Shown here in pieces: positions 1 to 4,759 of a stretch of DNA of 8,397 bases (its first letter is position 1; each line of letters starts with the position of its first letter). Source of the DNA: an uncultured Elusimicrobia bacterium (GTDB lineage Bacteria > Elusimicrobiota > Elusimicrobia > UBA1565 > UBA9628); NCBI GenBank assembly GCA_903874575.1, contig CAIQSZ010000105.1:1-8397 (forward strand). The letters are read 5' to 3'. The notes beneath the pieces were generated by a model. The model made no database searches. It had not been told where the DNA came from and saw only the letters and a list, made by a program, of their open reading frames with translations. A program made the translations under genes and the position numbers.

Positions 1-590
1 AGGCCGGCTCGTTCAGCTTTTATCCGGGAAAGAATTTGGGAGCCTACGGCGACGCCGGCGGCGTGGCCACCGACGACGATTCGATCGCCCTCGGGCTCCG
101 CCGCTTGCGCAATCACGGCTGCGACGTGAAGAATCACCACCTTTTGCCCGCCGGCAACGAACGCTTGGAGACCATCCAGGGCGCGGTGCTCGGCGTGAAG
201 CTGCCGCACCTGGACGCGTGGAACGCCGCGCGCCGTCGCCATGCCGACGCGTATCGCTCGGCGCTCGAGGGCGTTCAGGATATTGATTTCGTCGACGAGC
301 CGGCCGGCGTGACCTCGAACCGCCACCTGTTCGTGGTCCGCCACCCGCGGCGCGACGCGCTCCTCGAGCATCTGCGCGCGCGCGGCATCATGGCCGACGT
401 CCACTACCCGCTGGCCGCTCATCTCCAGCCCGCGCTGGGCGACCGCCGCGGGAGCCCCGGGCAGTTTCCCGTCGCCGAGAAGGCCTGCGCCGAGATATTG
501 TCCCTGCCGCTGTACCCGGAGCTCACGCCCGCGCTCATCGCGCGCGTCGTCGCGGCGGTGCGGGACTTCGCCCGCGCGACGCGTCAATAG
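1..590 (+). CDS. DegT/DnrJ/EryC1/StrS-family sugar aminotransferase, 3' part
   Basis: This is a PLP-dependent aminotransferase of the family that converts keto-sugar nucleotides into amino-sugar nucleotides in the cytoplasm. The frame is open from base 3 at the left edge, giving 195 visible residues, so the N-terminal half lies outside the window and the first in-frame TTG (36) is not the true start. The visible part opens with SFYPGKNLGAYGDAG, the family's PLP-lysine motif; the Schiff-base lysine is codon 30-32. After it come RLETIQGAVLGVKLPHLDAWN, the mid-family HYPLAAHLQPAL segment, and the usual C-terminal run FPVAEKACAEILSLPLYPEL. It resembles the QdtB/FdtB/WbpE group more than other PLP enzymes. 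Its exact sugar cannot be told from this part. The last 7 bases overlap the stop codon of the convergent peptidase remnant. It fits with the glycosyltransferases further right as a supplier of amino sugars. Confidence 0.93.
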   Translation, partial: AGSFSFYPGKNLGAYGDAGGVATDDDSIALGLRRLRNHGCDVKNHHLLPAGNERLETIQGAVLGVKLPHLDAWNAARRRHADAYRSALEGVQDIDFVDEPAGVTSNRHLFVVRHPRRDALLEHLRARGIMADVHYPLAAHLQPALGDRRGSPGQFPVAEKACAEILSLPLYPELTPALIARVVAAVRDFARATRQ

Positions 591-642
591 TCGATTCGGA
601 TGTGAAAGTGCGTCTTATGGCCCGGCCAGTGAGACATCTTCG
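584..642 (-). pseudogene. C-terminal remnant of an M74/MepA-like murein endopeptidase
   Basis: On the minus strand the 18 codons before the TGA at 584-586 read KMSHWPGHKTHFHIRIDY. This closely matches the C-terminus of the intact peptidase at 4760-6031 (HWPKHNDHFHIRIQLAKS) and includes the HxH metal-site motif. The reading runs straight into the terminal inverted repeat of the mobile element at 643, so the rest of the gene is missing here. The sequence beyond the element's far end (2997 onward) does not continue the peptidase. I infer an old second copy, truncated by insertion followed by deletion or recombination. Its stop overlaps the 3' end of the aminotransferase gene, so the parent gene was convergent with it. 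Confidence 0.75.
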
Positions 643-675
643 GGGGATTATCCCTTTGGCAAAACCTCATTTATA
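643..675 (+). repeat. Left terminal inverted repeat of the IS1595-type element
   Basis: The outer 16 bases, GGGGATTATCCCTTTG, are identical to the right end in inverted orientation. After them two bases differ (GC versus AG), AAAACC is shared, there is one small indel or mismatch, and ATTTATA is shared. The outermost 12 bases are themselves nearly palindromic. The repeat also contains the TAA stop (671-673) of the 47-aa gene. Confidence 0.88.
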
Positions 676-814
676 GCTTCTGATCTACGGATTTCTTAAT
701 TTCTTCGATCTGGCCCGACAATCGTCTAACATCATGGTGAATATCGGAGACCTTATCGACAAACCATTTTATTGCGATCAAGCCGGCAACACTAACAATC
801 GTTTCCAGGATCAT
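671..814 (-). CDS. 47-aa small membrane protein with amphipathic C-terminal helix
   Basis: This micro-gene runs from ATG at 812-814 to TAA at 671-673. Its ATG overlaps the TGA of the 66-aa gene (ATGA), and a GGAGG lies about 11 nt upstream inside that gene. The protein has one hydrophobic N-terminal segment, about residues 2-19 (ILETIVSVAGLIAIKWFV). A charged stretch with heptad-like spacing follows (about 20-47, with VRRLSGQIEEIKKSVD), probably a short coiled coil on one side of the membrane. The stop codon lies inside the left inverted repeat, so the gene fills the element to its very end. I do not recognise a family. The translational coupling, the Shine-Dalgarno sequence and the sensible amino-acid pattern argue that it is real. 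It could act as a membrane anchor or partner for an element protein, but nothing in the sequence shows its role. Confidence 0.6.
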   Translation of the reverse strand: MILETIVSVAGLIAIKWFVDKVSDIHHDVRRLSGQIEEIKKSVDQKL

Positions 815-1011
815 AAGTAGGCCCGCCTCCAAATCGAAACCGTATTGTGCGACACCCCGAGAGCCTCCCCGATCTCTCGGGTTGATTTCTGAGCGTCCTT
901 AATTAGAGGAAGAACAAACATCCTCCAAGCCTTCGCTCCGATTTTCCCGCCTAACGTGATCTGAGGCGGGTTCTTAGCCCTGGGTTTCGCCTTCGTCTTT
1001 CGTTTCTTCAT
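811..1011 (-). CDS. 66-aa small HTH protein of the element
   Basis: A small basic protein. Residues 1-15 are rich in Lys and Arg (KKRKTKAKPRAK). The C-terminal half (about residues 38-66: LIKDAQKSTREIGEALGVSHNTVSIWRRAYL, split here as KSTREIGEALGV and SHNTVSIWRRAYL) has the shape of a helix-turn-helix, with a turn at Gly-Val-Ser and a recognition helix following. The start ATG overlaps the TGA of the 42-aa gene (ATGA), with GAAGGA nine nt upstream as ribosome site. Its own TGA overlaps the ATG of the 47-aa gene. It is probably DNA-binding: either a regulator of the element, with candidate operators at 2083-2099 and 2927-2956, or an accessory end-binding factor for the transposase. No family name can be given with confidence. 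Confidence 0.72.
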   Translation of the reverse strand: MKKRKTKAKPRAKNPPQITLGGKIGAKAWRMFVLPLIKDAQKSTREIGEALGVSHNTVSIWRRAYL

Positions 1012-1136
1012 TTCTGTTTATCCTTCGGTGGCGCGGTGAGTAATTGCCTGAGTACTTCTTCCGTCGATAGGGGCCATAGACTGAGCGGCCCTTCCTTCTT
1101 TTTCTTCTTTCGTACTCTGGCTTTCGGTTTCGCCAC
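1008..1136 (-). CDS. 42-aa lysine-rich small protein coupled to the transposase
   Basis: A short open frame from GTG (1134-1136) to TGA (1008-1010), starting 8 nt after the transposase stop. The purine run AGGGGGA that begins within the transposase TAG stop is placed as a Shine-Dalgarno sequence for this GTG; a TTG one codon earlier is an alternative start. The protein has a very basic N-terminus with five consecutive lysines (residues 10-14), then a compact segment SLWPLSTEEVLRQLLTAPP that looks like an amphipathic helix, then a charged tail. Its TGA overlaps the ATG of the 66-aa HTH gene. The tight spacing on both sides and protein-like composition support it as a genuine gene despite its size. 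I do not recognise a named family. It may be an accessory DNA-binding or protein-binding factor of the element. Confidence 0.6.
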   Translation of the reverse strand: MAKPKARVRKKKKKEGPLSLWPLSTEEVLRQLLTAPPKDKQK

Positions 1137-1144
1137 CAATCCCC

Positions 1145-2074
1145 CTAGGCCATCATCTGCTTATAAACCAGTCTCTTGCCCTGTATCGAGGACAGCAGGG
1201 CAATGGCGCGATCCCGGTCAGTGGACTTGCTCTTGCTCCACCGGAAGGAGAACTCGTCGCAGTACGCGCCCATGTGCTGATTGCTGATGTGATGGAACGT
1301 CCCGACGATCCCACGCTTCAAGAGCGAGAAGTATGACTCTACGCTGTTCGTGTGGATGTTTCCGGGCCTGATGTACTGATGTTGCGTATGGTTGACCGTG
1401 TGATGCCCGCCAGAGAACGCCTTACCGATCCCGGTGTAAGCGTTCCACTTGTCCGTGTAGACCGTCCCATCCTTGCGGACGTTTTCTTTTATCGTCTCGT
1501 GCAAAACCTCCCTCCCGGTATTCTTGACCGGGAAAGCGCGGGCACTCCCTCCGCGAGAGACAAGAGCGACGACGGCGGTTTTCTTCGGGACGATCTGGCG
1601 GAAGCGCATATAGTTGGAGCGGTTGTCTTGCTTGCCGCCGATGTACGTCTCGTCCACTTCCACCTTGCCGCGAAGTTGGAGGCTTCCGTCTTTCATGACA
1701 TGGCGCAGACGGTGGCCCATGAACCAAGCGGCCTTGTAGGTGATCCCAAGCATACGGTGGAGCTGATGGGCGCTCATTCCCTTTTTGGAAGCCGTCATGA
1801 AGTGTATTCCCATGATCCATTTGTTGAGCGGGATATGAGAACTCTCAAATATGGTTCCCACGGTAACGGTGAACTGCCGTTTACATTCGCGGCAACGGAG
1901 TAGCCCGGAACGACCCGGCTTCTTCGACCCGCCTTTCGCGGCCATGCGGTATACATCCGTCGCCTTGCAATGTGGGCAGAACGGGCCATTAGGCCAGACG
2001 ATGGACTCGACAAAGGCGCGGGCCTTTTCTTCTGTTTGCGCGAACTCGGGTACGCCCGGCATCTTCTTGTTCAT
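1145..2074 (-). CDS. IS1595-family (ISXO2-like) DDE transposase
   Basis: The enzyme that cuts and rejoins the element's ends. It has 309 residues, the usual size for the family, and no frameshift. An N-terminal zinc ribbon has its two cysteine pairs at C33/C36 (CPHC) and C61/C64 (CREC), for binding DNA ends. A helical stretch at about 85-125 follows (MSAHQLHRMLGITYKAAWF, the family's helix-turn-helix region). The RNase-H-fold catalytic core has VEVDETYIGGK (D141), YTDKWNAY (D208) and HTNSVESYFSLLKRG (E246, with K253 seven residues on), so the catalytic set looks complete. The start ATG at 2072-2074 lies 6 nt after a good -10 hexamer and has no Shine-Dalgarno sequence. This suggests a leaderless mRNA, though a second ATG at codon 5 is possible. 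The 42-aa gene follows 8 nt downstream. Confidence 0.95.
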   Translation of the reverse strand: MNKKMPGVPEFAQTEEKARAFVESIVWPNGPFCPHCKATDVYRMAAKGGSKKPGRSGLLRCRECKRQFTVTVGTIFESSHIPLNKWIMGIHFMTASKKGMSAHQLHRMLGITYKAAWFMGHRLRHVMKDGSLQLRGKVEVDETYIGGKQDNRSNYMRFRQIVPKKTAVVALVSRGGSARAFPVKNTGREVLHETIKENVRKDGTVYTDKWNAYTGIGKAFSGGHHTVNHTQHQYIRPGNIHTNSVESYFSLLKRGIVGTFHHISNQHMGAYCDEFSFRWSKSKSTDRDRAIALLSSIQGKRLVYKQMMA

Positions 2075-2080
2075 GAGTCT

Positions 2081-2109
2081 AGTGTAATATAAAATTACAG
2101 TATTGTCAA
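2081..2109 (-). promoter_or_regulatory. Transposase promoter, probably leaderless
   Basis: On the minus strand there is a perfect -35 TTGACA (2104-2109), a 17-nt spacer and a -10 TACACT (2081-2086). The transposase ATG begins 6 nt after the -10, where transcription would be expected to start, so the mRNA would have essentially no 5' leader. No ribosome-binding sequence lies in the six bases between. The promoter occupies the gap between the 270-aa gene and the transposase, so the transposase need not depend on read-through. Confidence 0.7.
2083..2099. promoter_or_regulatory. Perfect 17-bp palindrome over the transposase promoter (candidate operator)
   Basis: On the plus strand the sequence is TGTAAT, five bases, ATTACA: exact 6-bp half-sites. 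The symmetry extends to flanking TA pairs (2080-2102) with one mismatched pair between. It covers most of the -35/-10 spacer and overlaps the -10 hexamer, the classical position for a repressor site. The 66-aa HTH protein encoded downstream is an obvious candidate ligand, but this is inference. Confidence 0.5.
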
Positions 2110-2114
2110 GACTT

Positions 2115-2927
2115 TTATTTGATGGGATTAATCTCGAAATCGTATCTAAAGTTACTCTCTAAAATATTTTCAGCCGACATGGAAATTCGTCCAAAATAGT
2201 CTCCAGAATGGCCGTTTTTGCATTTCATGAGAATCAGTGGGAGGTCTGCCGGATGGTCGGAAATCCAATTGCTATTCGGCAAGGTAAAGACGACTCCATT
2301 GATGTCGCCGGGAGGCTCTTTCACAGCTTCCCACTGAGAACCCGAAACATCACACCATTTGGATTCAAACAATATTTTTACATTGTGCAACTGCTGACCG
2401 CTGCCATTATGAATATTTACCACGACCTCAGTGCTATCGCTAATGTCCAAACTGATTGGAGATGTCTTTCCGTTTAGGTCATTAATATTTTGGTTGTTTA
2501 TGAAAAACGCAAATTCATCCTTCTTGAATTTATGCGGTTTTTCAATCCCCAAAGATCGGGCAATTTGTTCTGGAGCCTTATCCATCTTCTTATCCAATGC
2601 CGCATTAAAATTGTTTTCCAATCGTTTCTCTGACTCTGTAAACGATTTAGCAACAGATTCAGTGGTGGGACGGTCCTTAATGTCCTTAAACAGATTATCG
2701 GATGCGCGGTGATTCTCCGCTTCGCCAATTAACCCCAGCAATCCGATTACAATGATAATCGACCCCGTAATAGTTGGATAACGCTCCATAAACTCGCTCG
2801 ATCGTTTTAACGGTTTTTGGAAATACCACGCCATTCCAATAATCGTAATCGTGGCGCTTGAAATGTACCCGCACCATGGTCTGAAAGCGCCCAATATGCG
2901 CCATACAAGCGTAATTTTATCTGCCAT
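2115..2927 (-). CDS. 270-aa membrane protein of unknown function carried by the element
   Basis: A passenger gene between the right inverted repeat and the transposase. Two hydrophobic helices are visible: about residues 19-35 (starting CGYISSATITIIGMAWYF) and about 52-69 (TITGSIIIVIGLLGLIGE). A charged helical region at about 75-125 may form a coiled coil. The C-terminal half, about 135-270, is polar and rich in alternating beta-type patterns (STEVVVNIHNGSGQQLHNVKI, split as STEVVVNIHNG and SGQQLHNVKI; also RISMSAENILESNFRYDF). This suggests a soluble beta-sandwich-like domain. No catalytic motif and no signal peptide were recognised. The gene is clearly AT-richer than the chromosomal genes. 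It starts in a hairpin-forming repeat, with a -10-like hexamer 6 nt before the ATG and no real Shine-Dalgarno sequence. Its role is unknown; host-interaction or defence cargo is possible but not shown. Confidence 0.8.
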   Translation of the reverse strand: MADKITLVWRILGAFRPWCGYISSATITIIGMAWYFQKPLKRSSEFMERYPTITGSIIIVIGLLGLIGEAENHRASDNLFKDIKDRPTTESVAKSFTESEKRLENNFNAALDKKMDKAPEQIARSLGIEKPHKFKKDEFAFFINNQNINDLNGKTSPISLDISDSTEVVVNIHNGSGQQLHNVKILFESKWCDVSGSQWEAVKEPPGDINGVVFTLPNSNWISDHPADLPLILMKCKNGHSGDYFGRISMSAENILESNFRYDFEINPIK

Positions 2928-2956
2928 TCCGGGATTCTACCAAAGACATCCCGGAA
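2927..2956 (-). promoter_or_regulatory. 9-bp perfect inverted repeat and -10 hexamer at the 270-aa gene start
   Basis: On the minus strand TTCCGGGAT (2956-2948) is followed by 12 bases and then ATCCCGGAA (2935-2927), a perfect inverted repeat. The last A of the second arm is the A of the start codon. A -10-like TAGAAT (2934-2939) lies between the arms, overlapping the second by two bases, and ends 6 nt before the ATG. No convincing -35 is present. Half-site centres are 21 bp apart, two helical turns, which suits a dimeric repressor. As RNA, the same repeat would tie up the start region in any transcript entering from outside the element. Confidence 0.55.
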
Positions 2957-2964
2957 CATGGCGT

Positions 2965-2996
2965 TATAAATGGGTTTTCTCAAAGGGATAATCCCC
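2965..2996 (-). repeat. Right terminal inverted repeat of the IS1595-type element
   Basis: Read inward on the minus strand from 2996, this starts GGGGATTATCCCTTTG, then AG, AAAACCC and ATTTATA. It matches the left end at 643-675 apart from two substitutions and one small gap. The base after it (2997) starts sequence unrelated to the left flank. Confidence 0.88.
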
Positions 2997-3016
2997 TACT
3001 TTAAGAACGATTAGGC

Positions 3017-3061
3017 TAAAATCTCGGCGTGAACTCCTCATTCGTCCTCGGCCGATTCTGA
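3017..3061 (+). promoter_or_regulatory. Possible -10 and 10-codon leader ORF ahead of the GT-C gene
   Basis: A TAAAAT hexamer at 3017-3022 is followed, after 6 nt, by GTG (3029), which opens a ten-codon frame reading MNSSFVLGRF with TGA at 3059-3061. The stop is four bases before the ATG of the glycosyltransferase gene, which has no clear Shine-Dalgarno sequence. The arrangement would allow a leaderless leader peptide with re-initiation at the ATG. There is no good -35, because that position falls at the element's edge. It may be chance. Confidence 0.3.
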
Positions 3062-3065
3062 ACGC

Positions 3066-4724
3066 ATGAGACGCACGGCCCGCTTAGAGCCGCCCGTCGT
3101 TCTGGGCTTTTCGGCCGTCCTGCTTTGCCTGGCCGCCGCGCCGCGCATGCTCGGCGTCTCCTACGGCCTGCCCCACGTCTATAACGCCGACGAGCCGCAC
3201 GTGGTCAACATGGCGGTGTCCTTGGCCGGCAGCCTGCGGCCCTATTCTTTCAAGTATCCGACGCTGTGGCCCACGGTCCTGGCCGCGGCGTACGGCCTGT
3301 GGTTCGCGCTGTGGTCGGGCTTCGGGCTCCTGCGCGGCGCGCTGGATTTCGCGGCCGCCTACGCGTTCGCGCCCACGGGCTTTTATCTGCTCGGCCGCCT
3401 CCTCGCGTCGGCGGCCCAGCTGGCGGCGCTCGCCGTCGTGGCCCGGCTGGAGCGCGCCGGCGCCGGGCGGCGCTGGGCGTACGGCGCCGCCGTGCTGGCG
3501 CTGTCCCCTATTCTTGTCGAGTTGGCGCACGCGGCCAAGCCGGACTCCCTGATGCTTCTGCTGTGCGCGGGCATGACCGCCGCCGCCCTGCGCCATCAGC
3601 GGGACGGCCGGCGCGGGTGGCTTCTGCTCGCGGCTCTGCTGGGCGGGCTGGCGTGTTCGACGCAGTACACGGCGGCGCCGGCGGGACTGCTCGTGCCGCT
3701 GGCGTGGCTGCTGTGTTCGAAAGGCCCGGGCCCGCTGGCGTGGCTGATCCAGGCGGGGCTGGTCGCGGCGCTGGGTTTCGGGCTGGGCACGCCGTTCGCG
3801 TATCTCGACCATGCCCGTTTCGCCGCCGACTGGAGCGACTACGGCGACCTGGGGCGCCTGCGCCCGCACGACGCGGCGCGGACGGCCGTATTGGTCTTGC
3901 GCAACGCCTGGAGCTTCGGCGGCGAGGGCTCCCCGGCGGGCGCCGCCGCGGTGCTGGGCCTGGGAGCGCTTCTGCGCCGAGACGCCAAGCGCGCCCTGCT
4001 TCTCGCGATCCCCATCGCGGTGTACATCGGCATCCTGTCCTCCAGCTTCGACGGCGGCGTCGCGCGCTACCTCGTCGGGGGCTACCCCCTGCTCGCCCTG
4101 CTGGCGGGCGAGGGGCTGTCGCTTCTCGGCGGCGAGAAGACCTGGCGGCGCGGCCTCATCCTGGCGCTGGCGCTGGCGCCGTCGGCGTTTCTATGTTGGC
4201 GTCAGGACGCCGCCCTCTTGAGGCCCGACACGCGCGCGCAGTCGACGCTGTGGCTGGAGCGCAACGTCAAGCCCGGCGACACGCTTCTGCTGGATCAGCC
4301 GCACGCGGGTCCGCTCGCGATCATGACCAAGGAACAATGCGCGGAGCTGGCCGCGCGCGCGGATAGGAACGGCTCGTCGCGCGCGCGCCTGTACCGCGCG
4401 ATGGCCGCCAAGCACCCCGGCGGCGGCTGGCGGATCTACCGCATCCAGCGCTCCGCGCGCGACCTTTGGTCGGCCCCGCGCCACGTCGCGCAGTCCCAGG
4501 CCGACGGAGACTTCCTCGACGTCCGCCCCGGCCTGGACGTGGCGCGCGCCGCGCGCGTCGACTGGGTGGTCACCACCAGTTTCGGCGCCGATCCCCGCCG
4601 CACCCGTGAACTGGCGACCTTCTTCTCCGAGCTCTCCGCGCAAGCGGAGCTGGTCAAGGAATTCCCGTCGGAGCCCGGCGTCAGCGTCGGTCCCTGGCTG
4701 CGCGTCTGGCGCCTTCGCCGCTGA
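3066..4724 (+). CDS. GT-C-fold membrane glycosyltransferase (PMT/ArnT-like)
   Basis: A 552-aa polytopic membrane protein of the dolichyl/undecaprenyl-phosphate-sugar transferase superfamily. These enzymes take a sugar from a polyprenyl-phosphate carrier and attach it to an acceptor on the outer face of the cytoplasmic membrane. The first helix is about residues 11-29. It is followed by VYNADEPHVV (D42-E43), the acidic pair expected in the first periplasmic loop of GT-C enzymes, where it forms the catalytic site. Many hydrophobic segments follow to about 375, including AHAAKPDSLMLLL (154-166), GGLACSTQYTAAPAGLL (193-209) and a VARYLVGGYPLLALLAG segment (332-348). Residues about 390-552 are a polar C-terminal domain beginning TLWLERNVKPGDTLLLD. 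The ATG is the best start; no in-frame start lies just upstream. It begins 70 bases beyond the element and converges on the M74 peptidase gene. Donor and acceptor are unknown. Confidence 0.85.
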   Translation: MRRTARLEPPVVLGFSAVLLCLAAAPRMLGVSYGLPHVYNADEPHVVNMAVSLAGSLRPYSFKYPTLWPTVLAAAYGLWFALWSGFGLLRGALDFAAAYAFAPTGFYLLGRLLASAAQLAALAVVARLERAGAGRRWAYGAAVLALSPILVELAHAAKPDSLMLLLCAGMTAAALRHQRDGRRGWLLLAALLGGLACSTQYTAAPAGLLVPLAWLLCSKGPGPLAWLIQAGLVAALGFGLGTPFAYLDHARFAADWSDYGDLGRLRPHDAARTAVLVLRNAWSFGGEGSPAGAAAVLGLGALLRRDAKRALLLAIPIAVYIGILSSSFDGGVARYLVGGYPLLALLAGEGLSLLGGEKTWRRGLILALALAPSAFLCWRQDAALLRPDTRAQSTLWLERNVKPGDTLLLDQPHAGPLAIMTKEQCAELAARADRNGSSRARLYRAMAAKHPGGGWRIYRIQRSARDLWSAPRHVAQSQADGDFLDVRPGLDVARAARVDWVVTTSFGADPRRTRELATFFSELSAQAELVKEFPSEPGVSVGPWLRVWRLRR

Positions 4725-4729
4725 CACTC

Positions 4730-4745
4730 ACCGACGCTTGTCGGT
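4730..4745. terminator. Small stem-loop between convergent genes
   Basis: ACCGAC, a GCTT loop and GTCGGT form a perfect 6-bp stem in the 35-bp gap between the glycosyltransferase stop and the peptidase stop. There is no U-run on either strand, so it is not a canonical intrinsic terminator. The position between convergent genes is the main argument for a transcription-ending role. Confidence 0.3.
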
Positions 4746-4759
4746 CCAGCGGCCGGCGG

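Larger units (their letters stand above)
643..2996 (-). mobile_element. IS1595/ISXO2-type insertion element with cargo genes
   Basis: Three things define the element: near-identical inverted ends (GGGGATTATCCCTTTG at both extremities), a full-length IS1595-family transposase between them, and base composition clearly lower in GC than the chromosome outside. All five coding regions lie on the minus strand: a 270-aa membrane protein, the 309-aa transposase, then 42-, 66- and 47-aa micro-genes. IS1595-family elements are known to make 8-bp target duplications and some carry passenger genes. Here the 8 bases outside each end (catcttcg on the left, tactttaa on the right) do not match. The insertion site has therefore probably been rearranged, consistent with the peptidase tail stranded on the left. 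With an intact transposase and well-matched ends it could still be mobile. Confidence 0.85.

Noticed and set aside
584..670. 28-codon minus-strand ORF starting at ATG 668-670 and running through the left transposon end into the peptidase tail
   Set aside because: The frame is open only because transposon end and gene remnant happen to be in phase. It lacks a ribosome site and has no coherent protein, so it was treated as a junction artefact.
1137..1170. Programmed -1 frameshift joining the transposase to the 42-aa frame
   Set aside because: The -1 frame is open for only a few codons before the transposase stop, and I see no classical slippery heptamer. Re-initiation from the overlapping purine-rich site is simpler.
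1352..1903. Plus-strand open frame of 183 codons opposite the transposase
   Set aside because: It lies wholly inside the transposase gene, whose zinc ribbon and DDE residues are intact, and has no recognisable features or ribosome site.
635..3004. 8-bp target-site duplication around the element
   Set aside because: The flanking 8-mers catcttcg and tactttaa do not match, and shifting the left end by one G does not help.
3084..3869. Long minus-strand open frame (261 codons) opposite the first GT-C gene
   Set aside because: Its product is almost all Arg, Gln, Gly and Ala without domain structure, a by-product of high GC opposite a clear membrane-protein gene. The same applies to 7213-8079 on the minus strand, 6206-6769 on the minus strand and 3266-4366 on the plus strand.
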